Assembly (NCBI GenBank): GCA_016191425.1
Contig: JACPOR010000022.1
Span: 1-64,000 of the forward strand
Length of the DNA stretch: 64,000 nucleotides
Origin: Chloroflexota bacterium
Lineage (GTDB): Bacteria > Chloroflexota > Limnocylindria > Limnocylindrales > CSP1-4
Reading direction: 5' to 3'
Shown here piece by piece: positions 59,691 through 64,000 of this stretch (its first letter is position 1; every line of letters begins with the position of its first letter). Both the position numbers and the translations under genes were made by a program. The notes under the pieces are model-generated. The model was not told the origin of the DNA and did not search any database. It was given only the letters and a program-made list of their open reading frames with translations.

Positions 59691-60989
59691 ATGGAACGAT
59701 CCCTGCGGGCCGTGCTGATCGGGACCTTCACGCTCCGCTTCAGCACCGGCCTGACCGGGGCCATGCTCGCCTTCTACCTGGCCGACCTCGCCGAATCCGG
59801 GGCCGCGGGCATCGACGCCAAGGTCGTCGGCGTGCTGGCCGCGATGTTCTTCCTTGCGGAGCTTGTCCTCTCGCCGGTCTTCGGCATCCTGGCCGACCGC
59901 CTCGGGCACCGGCGGGTGATGCTGTACGGGCCGGCCTTCGGAGCCGTGGCCGTGATCCTCACCGCGGCGACCACCCACGTCGGGATCCTGGCCGGCACAC
60001 GGATCCTGGAGGGTGCGTCGTCGGCGGCGTCGGTCCCGGCGATCCTCGGCTTCATCGCCCTCGCGACCGCCGGCGATGAATCGCTGCGAGGCAGGGCCTC
60101 GGCTCGCTTCGAGGGCGCGACCCTGGCCGGCCTCGGCGCCGGCTTCATCGTGGCGCCACTCCTGTTCCAGGCGATCGGCCCGAACGCATTTCTCCTCAAC
60201 GCGGTCGTCTACGTCGGATCCTTCCTCATCTACCGGTTCGGTGTCGCCGACGCCCACGCAGGCCCGCTGCCGCGCACCTCCAGCCAGACGGGGTTCCAGC
60301 GCTACCTCGCGCTCGTTCGGCATTCGCACGTCCTGCTTCTGGCACCGACGTGGATTGCCGTGAACGCATCGATCGGCCTGTGGTTCAGCCAGTCACTGTT
60401 CCAGTTCTCGAAGGAGAACACCGCGTTCCCGGATCAATGGCTGCTCCAGGGGTTCTCGGCGGTCCAGATCACCCTGGCCGCGATTCTCATCGCGATCGTC
60501 TTCGGTGCCGGCATCCTGTGGTGGGGCAATCGCTTTGACCGCTTCCGACGGACCACGATCATCGGCTTCGGGGTCCTCGGGGGACTCGGACTCGTGGCGT
60601 CAGGACTCGTCGTCAACCACGCTGGGTTCGCGGCCGGGCACTCGGCAATCAGTGCCGGCACGGTCGTCATGGCTGCCGTCGCCTTCGCCGTTGGCCTGTT
60701 CGCGCTGGCCGGCTCGACGCCGGCCGCGGTCGGCCTCCTGGCCGACGTGAGCGAGCGCTTCCCGGAGGATCGGGGCGCGATCATGGGCCTCTACTCGGTG
60801 TTCCTCGCGATCGGCCAGATCGGCGGAAGCCTGATCGGTGGGGTCGTGGCGGACGCTCTCGGGATGGATGGGCTGCTGCTCGCGACGGGCAGCCTCCTCG
60901 TCGTCGCGCTCGTCCCGTTGCGACGGCTGCGGAACATGGAGCACCATCTCGGACCCGGCACTCCGTCGATCCTGGGAGACGCCGCATGA
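59691..60989 (+). CDS. MFS transporter
   Basis: A 432-residue polytopic protein with about 12 membrane segments. The MFS loop signature is PVFGILADRLGHRRVMLYGP between helices 2 and 3, with the related LLADVSERFPEDRGAIMGLYSVF in the C-terminal half. The substrate is not predictable. The stop overlaps the ggt ATG in ATGA, suggesting a link to peptide or gamma-glutamyl compound metabolism or export. Confidence 0.88.
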   Translation: MERSLRAVLIGTFTLRFSTGLTGAMLAFYLADLAESGAAGIDAKVVGVLAAMFFLAELVLSPVFGILADRLGHRRVMLYGPAFGAVAVILTAATTHVGILAGTRILEGASSAASVPAILGFIALATAGDESLRGRASARFEGATLAGLGAGFIVAPLLFQAIGPNAFLLNAVVYVGSFLIYRFGVADAHAGPLPRTSSQTGFQRYLALVRHSHVLLLAPTWIAVNASIGLWFSQSLFQFSKENTAFPDQWLLQGFSAVQITLAAILIAIVFGAGILWWGNRFDRFRRTTIIGFGVLGGLGLVASGLVVNHAGFAAGHSAISAGTVVMAAVAFAVGLFALAGSTPAAVGLLADVSERFPEDRGAIMGLYSVFLAIGQIGGSLIGGVVADALGMDGLLLATGSLLVVALVPLRRLRNMEHHLGPGTPSILGDAA

Positions 60990-62659
60990 GCGACCGACTG
61001 CCGGCCCCGCTCGTGCCGATGCCGCTCGCCCGGGGTCGCCACGGGGCCGTCGTGGCCCCGCATCACCTCGCCACCGCCGCCGGCCTCGAGATCCTGCATC
61101 GGGGCGGCCACGCCGTCGACGCGGCGATCGCCACGAACGCCGTCCTGGCCGTTGTCATGCCGAATGCCTGCGGGATCGGCGGCGATGCCTTCTGGCTCAT
61201 CTGGGACGCCGCCGAGCGGCGACAATTTGCGCTCAATGGCTCCGGGCGGGCCCCGCTCGGTGTCGACCCCATGGCCCTCCGGACGCGGGGCCTCACGGTC
61301 CTGCCCCTGCGCGGCCCGCTGGCGGTCACGATCCCGGGTGCGGTCCGCTCGTGGCGCGATGCCCATGCCCGATTCGGCAGGCTCCCGATCGACGTCCTGC
61401 TGGCACCCGCGATCGAGCTCGCCGCCGCTGGATTCCCGGCCTGGGATGGCTTCATCGAAGACGTCGAGCGGGTGGCACCAATCGTCGACGCGGCACTCGG
61501 GCCCGGATCGGGTTTCCGACGGACCTACCGCCCCGGCGATCGTCCCTGGGGACCCGGCGAGCTCGTCCGCCTTCCGGCGCTCGCCCGAACCCTTGGCCGC
61601 CTCGCCACGGACGGGCTGGACGCGTTCTACGCCGGCGAGCTCGGCGAGCGTCAGGCGCGGACGCTCACGTCGCTCGGTGGCGCGCACACCGCGGCCGACT
61701 TCCGGGACCACACCTCGACGTGGACCGAACCGATCGAGACGACCTACCGCGGCGTCCGGGTCACGACCCACCCACCCAACTCCTCGGGGATCGTGGCCCT
61801 GGAAATCCTCAATATCCTCGAGGCCGGCGGGGCACCGGATCGGGCGACATTCAGCCGGGCCGGCGTCACCGATCGGCGCTGGATCCACCGGGTGATCGAG
61901 GCATCCAAGCTCGCGATCGCGGACCGGGATCGCGATCTCACGGACCCAGAGCACCACGATATCCCCGTGGCTCGGCTGCTCGACAAGGCGTACGCCGAGG
62001 ACCTTGCGGCGCGGATCCCGGCAGAACATGCGAGCCGCCCGGCTCCATCCACGAACCGGCGCGGCGGCGGGACGATCTATCTCGCCATTGTCGATGCCGG
62101 GGGCAATGCCGTCAGCCTGATCGAATCGAACTACATGGGGTTCGGCAGTGGCGTCGTCGACCCTGACACCGGCATCCATTACCAGAACCGGGGCAGCTAC
62201 TTCTCTCTCGACCCCGGCCATGCCAATGTCCTCGCTCCTGGCAAGCGGACTCTCCATACGCTCCTTCCGGGCATGCTCTTCAGGGAACCGGACCGCCCCT
62301 GGGTCGTGGCCGGCGCCATGGGCGGCGACGCCCAACCCCAGGTCCATGCCCAGCTCGTGACGGCTCTCGTCGATGGCGGGCTCGACATCCGGTCGGCCGT
62401 CGCCGCGCCACGCTGGTTCGTGGAGTCCGAAATGCACTTCGCGCCGCCCGAAGCCGTCCGTGTCGAACCGCGCTTCGCGCCGGGCGTACTGGAGGCCCTC
62501 GGAGCGATGGGCCATCCGGTCCGGCGGACCGAGCCGTTCGATGGCCGGCTGGGGCATGAGCACGCGATCGAGCTGGTTCGCGGCGGCCCGGGCTCACGCG
62601 AAGGGTCGGTGGCGGCCACGACCGACCCGCGGAGCGCCGGCCTTCCGGCAGTCTGGTGA
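60986..62659 (+). CDS. ggt: gamma-glutamyltransferase-like Ntn hydrolase
   Basis: A 557-residue member of the GGT family without an obvious signal peptide. VVAPHHLATAAGLEILHRGGHAVDAAIATN opens the large subunit. The predicted autocleavage site, where Thr becomes the nucleophile, is GGG-TIYLAIVDAGGNAVSLIES. The usual TTHxS is TIYLA, a form also found in other family branches. GMLFREPDRPWVVAGAMGGDAQPQ is the C-terminal core. Substrate may be glutathione or another gamma-glutamyl compound. Confidence 0.88.
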   Translation: MSDRLPAPLVPMPLARGRHGAVVAPHHLATAAGLEILHRGGHAVDAAIATNAVLAVVMPNACGIGGDAFWLIWDAAERRQFALNGSGRAPLGVDPMALRTRGLTVLPLRGPLAVTIPGAVRSWRDAHARFGRLPIDVLLAPAIELAAAGFPAWDGFIEDVERVAPIVDAALGPGSGFRRTYRPGDRPWGPGELVRLPALARTLGRLATDGLDAFYAGELGERQARTLTSLGGAHTAADFRDHTSTWTEPIETTYRGVRVTTHPPNSSGIVALEILNILEAGGAPDRATFSRAGVTDRRWIHRVIEASKLAIADRDRDLTDPEHHDIPVARLLDKAYAEDLAARIPAEHASRPAPSTNRRGGGTIYLAIVDAGGNAVSLIESNYMGFGSGVVDPDTGIHYQNRGSYFSLDPGHANVLAPGKRTLHTLLPGMLFREPDRPWVVAGAMGGDAQPQVHAQLVTALVDGGLDIRSAVAAPRWFVESEMHFAPPEAVRVEPRFAPGVLEALGAMGHPVRRTEPFDGRLGHEHAIELVRGGPGSREGSVAATTDPRSAGLPAVW

Positions 62660-62723
62660 GTCCGGAAACGGCCGCGCGTGTGCGATACTCGGGCCTCCGC
62701 AGTGCCCCATTCCGGAGGAGCCG

Positions 62724-62996
62724 GTGACCTCGAACGTCAGCCAGAGTTACCCCTACACGAGCGAGTCGGAGACGGACCGGGCAGCCCACATCGCCGCCCT
62801 GGTCGACGCCCGAGACAACCTTGCGACGACGATTGCCACCGAGACGACGCCGCTGGACGCAAATGACCGATGGTGGGTCTGGAAGTGCCCGACGAGCGGG
62901 TGCCAGGGGCTTCTCCACGTTGCCGGGTACGCCCGAGATCTCCACGCGCTCTTGGTGGTCTGCGACGGGACCTGCGCGAAGACGTTCCTGCGCTGA
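62724..62996 (+). CDS. small Cys-rich hypothetical protein
   Basis: A 90-residue protein with an acidic N-terminal half and a C-terminal pattern KCPTSGCQGLLHVAGYARDLHALLVVCDGTCAKTF. The two Cys pairs could bind zinc. GGAGGAG five bases before the GTG supports the start. No family recognised. Confidence 0.6.
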   Translation: MTSNVSQSYPYTSESETDRAAHIAALVDARDNLATTIATETTPLDANDRWWVWKCPTSGCQGLLHVAGYARDLHALLVVCDGTCAKTFLR

Positions 62997-63034
62997 CCGG
63001 GCGACTGGACCCGTCCACGTCCACGTCCGAGTCC

Positions 63035-63868
63035 GTGACTGAGTCCGCGTCCGCGACTGACTCCGCGAGCAGCACTGAGGCTGAGGTCGCCGCCTCCCGT
63101 CGGCAGCTGCGTCTCGACGGCCTCGGCATCATCGCCAGTGCCGGCGGTTTCGGGCTCGTCTACGGCCTCGCCGCCAGGGCCGCCGGGTTCTCGCCGATCG
63201 AGGCCTCGGCCATGTCGGTCTTCGTCTTCGCGGGGGCGGCCCAGTTCGCCGCGATCGGCTACGTCCTCGGCGGCTTCTCGTGGGCCGGAGTCCTGCTGCT
63301 CACGGCGTTCCTCAATGCCCGGCATTTCCTCTACGGAGCGGCCCTCGCCCCGTACCTGGCCGATCGTCCGAGACCCCTCCGGGCGCTCATGGCCCACGTG
63401 CTGACGGACGAGGCCTTCGCCCTGTCGATCGCCCATTTCCGCCGGATCGGCCGGGGCGACGACCGAGGCTACTGGTGGGCGTCCATCGTGATGGTCTTCG
63501 TTCCCTGGAATCTCGCCACCATCATCGGCGTCCTCGTCGGGGGCCAGATCCCGGATCCGACGCGCTACGGCCTCGATGTCGTGTTCCCCGCAGCGATGGC
63601 GGGCCTTGCCGTGGGCCTGATCACGGGCCGGCGCGAGTTCGTCGCGGCGATCACTGCGGCGGCCATTGCCGTCGCCGTCGGGCTCGCCTGGGATCCGGCG
63701 GCTGGAATCCTCGCCGGTGCCCTCCTCGGCCCCGCCATCGGGATGGTGACGCCGCCCGGGCCCGGGGACCATCGCCACGAGGCGCTCATCGTCTTCGGGC
63801 CCACCATGGACCACCCGGCGGCGGCGCGGGACGACCCGGCGGCGGCGCGGGAGGCCGCGGACTCATGA
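63035..63868 (+). CDS. azlC: AzlC-family branched-chain amino acid exporter, large subunit
   Basis: A 277-residue membrane protein. GFGLVYGLAARAAGFSPIEASAMSVFVFAGAAQFAAIGYV and LTAFLNARHFLYGAALAPYL are AzlC hallmarks, followed by LTDEAFALSIAHF. The first ~25 residues are Ser/Thr/Glu low complexity (VTESASATDSASS) and the last ~25 a hydrophilic tail with two DDPAAARE-like repeats. The GTG start is tentative. Coupled to azlD by ATGA. Confidence 0.88.
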   Translation: MTESASATDSASSTEAEVAASRRQLRLDGLGIIASAGGFGLVYGLAARAAGFSPIEASAMSVFVFAGAAQFAAIGYVLGGFSWAGVLLLTAFLNARHFLYGAALAPYLADRPRPLRALMAHVLTDEAFALSIAHFRRIGRGDDRGYWWASIVMVFVPWNLATIIGVLVGGQIPDPTRYGLDVVFPAAMAGLAVGLITGRREFVAAITAAAIAVAVGLAWDPAAGILAGALLGPAIGMVTPPGPGDHRHEALIVFGPTMDHPAAARDDPAAAREAADS

Positions 63869-64000
63869 GGACGGAACTGGTCTGGCTGGCCGTGCTCATG
63901 GGTGCCGTGACGTATCCGTGGCGGGCGGTTCCGTTGCTGGCCCCCGGAATCCACCGTCTGCCGACCCGGGTTCAGGAGTACGTGCGCCTCCTTGGTCCCG
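63865..64000 (+). CDS. azlD: AzlD-family small subunit, cut by the right window edge
   Basis: Forty-five codons are visible from an ATG overlapping the azlC stop: MRTELVWLAVLMGAVTYPWR, then RAVPLLAPG. TYPWRAVPL is a typical AzlD segment (T-Y-x-x-R-x-x-P-L). It would form the heterodimeric exporter with AzlC. Confidence 0.85.
   Translation, partial: MRTELVWLAVLMGAVTYPWRAVPLLAPGIHRLPTRVQEYVRLLGP

Noticed and set aside
60986-62659. Inactive gamma-glutamyltransferase because TTHxS is TIYLA
   Set aside because: The nucleophilic Thr after GGG is retained and related branches use similar sequence, so loss of activity is not supported.
1-64000. Mobile elements, prophage or integration sites
   Set aside because: No transposase, integrase, phage or conjugation gene and no tRNA-end duplication typical of att sites was found; the tRNA-Ser repeat is a local tandem array.

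Overview
The window is G+C-rich, gene-dense bacterial DNA with short gaps, many ATGA/GTGA stop-start overlaps, frequent GTG starts and tRNAs that carry an encoded CCA. I see no phage, IS element, plasmid gene or CRISPR array; all recognisable genes are chromosomal housekeeping genes. Class I LysRS, a membrane pyrophosphatase, PPi-type phosphofructokinase, a cyclase/AAA/TPR regulator and a T-box-controlled trp operon suggest an uncultured Chloroflexota-like lineage. That placement is inference; a 16S or marker-gene tree would decide it.

Layout. 1-5.8 kb: a TadA homologue whose catalytic Glu is Val, a PPi-type phosphofructokinase, a beta-hydroxyacid dehydrogenase, a DUF4032 protein and tRNAs Arg(GCG) and Ser(GCT). 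5.8-13.75 kb (+): an aro operon (aroF-aroA-aroE-aroC-aroKB-aroQ-gluQ) behind a promoter, an 11-codon leader peptide containing Phe-Tyr-Trp-Phe, and an intrinsic terminator. 13.8-22.04 kb (-): a converging trp operon (trpE-G-D-[C-F-B fusion]-A-hypothetical) behind a T-box with a UGG specifier. Together these encode the route from DAHP to tryptophan, except that aroE carries an internal frameshifting deletion.

22-29 kb: small proteins, a MarR regulator with a perfect palindromic operator, a BMP-type nucleoside importer without an adjacent ATPase, ribokinase, a Zn-UBP protein and tRNA-Ser(TGA). 29-42.4 kb (-): cyclase/AAA/TPR regulator, lysS(class I)-serS, greA, uppP-argR, a broken hppA and a secreted Ig-like/beta-propeller protein. 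42.5-49.6 kb: lepB, two membrane proteins (one NuoN/MrpD-like), ndk, a TPR protein, an M16 protease and an AzgA purine permease. 50.4-54.6 kb (+): coaX-coaBC-panB-panC for pantothenate and CoA. 54.6-64 kb: a BioD-like/DRTGG protein, an unknown protein, glutamate dehydrogenase, DegV, MFS-ggt, a small Cys-rich protein and azlC-azlD, the last cut by the window edge.

The most notable observations are: (1) a putative aromatic-codon attenuator on the aro operon facing a Trp T-box on the trp operon; (2) a TadA lacking its catalytic Glu beside a CGN-reading tRNA-Arg whose gene already encodes G34; (3) a single-chain TrpC-TrpF-TrpB protein; (4) internal, motif-removing, frameshifting deletions in aroE and hppA; (5) G+C-rich minisatellite-like tandem repeats in many gene boundaries; and (6) several promoters placed for leaderless transcription.
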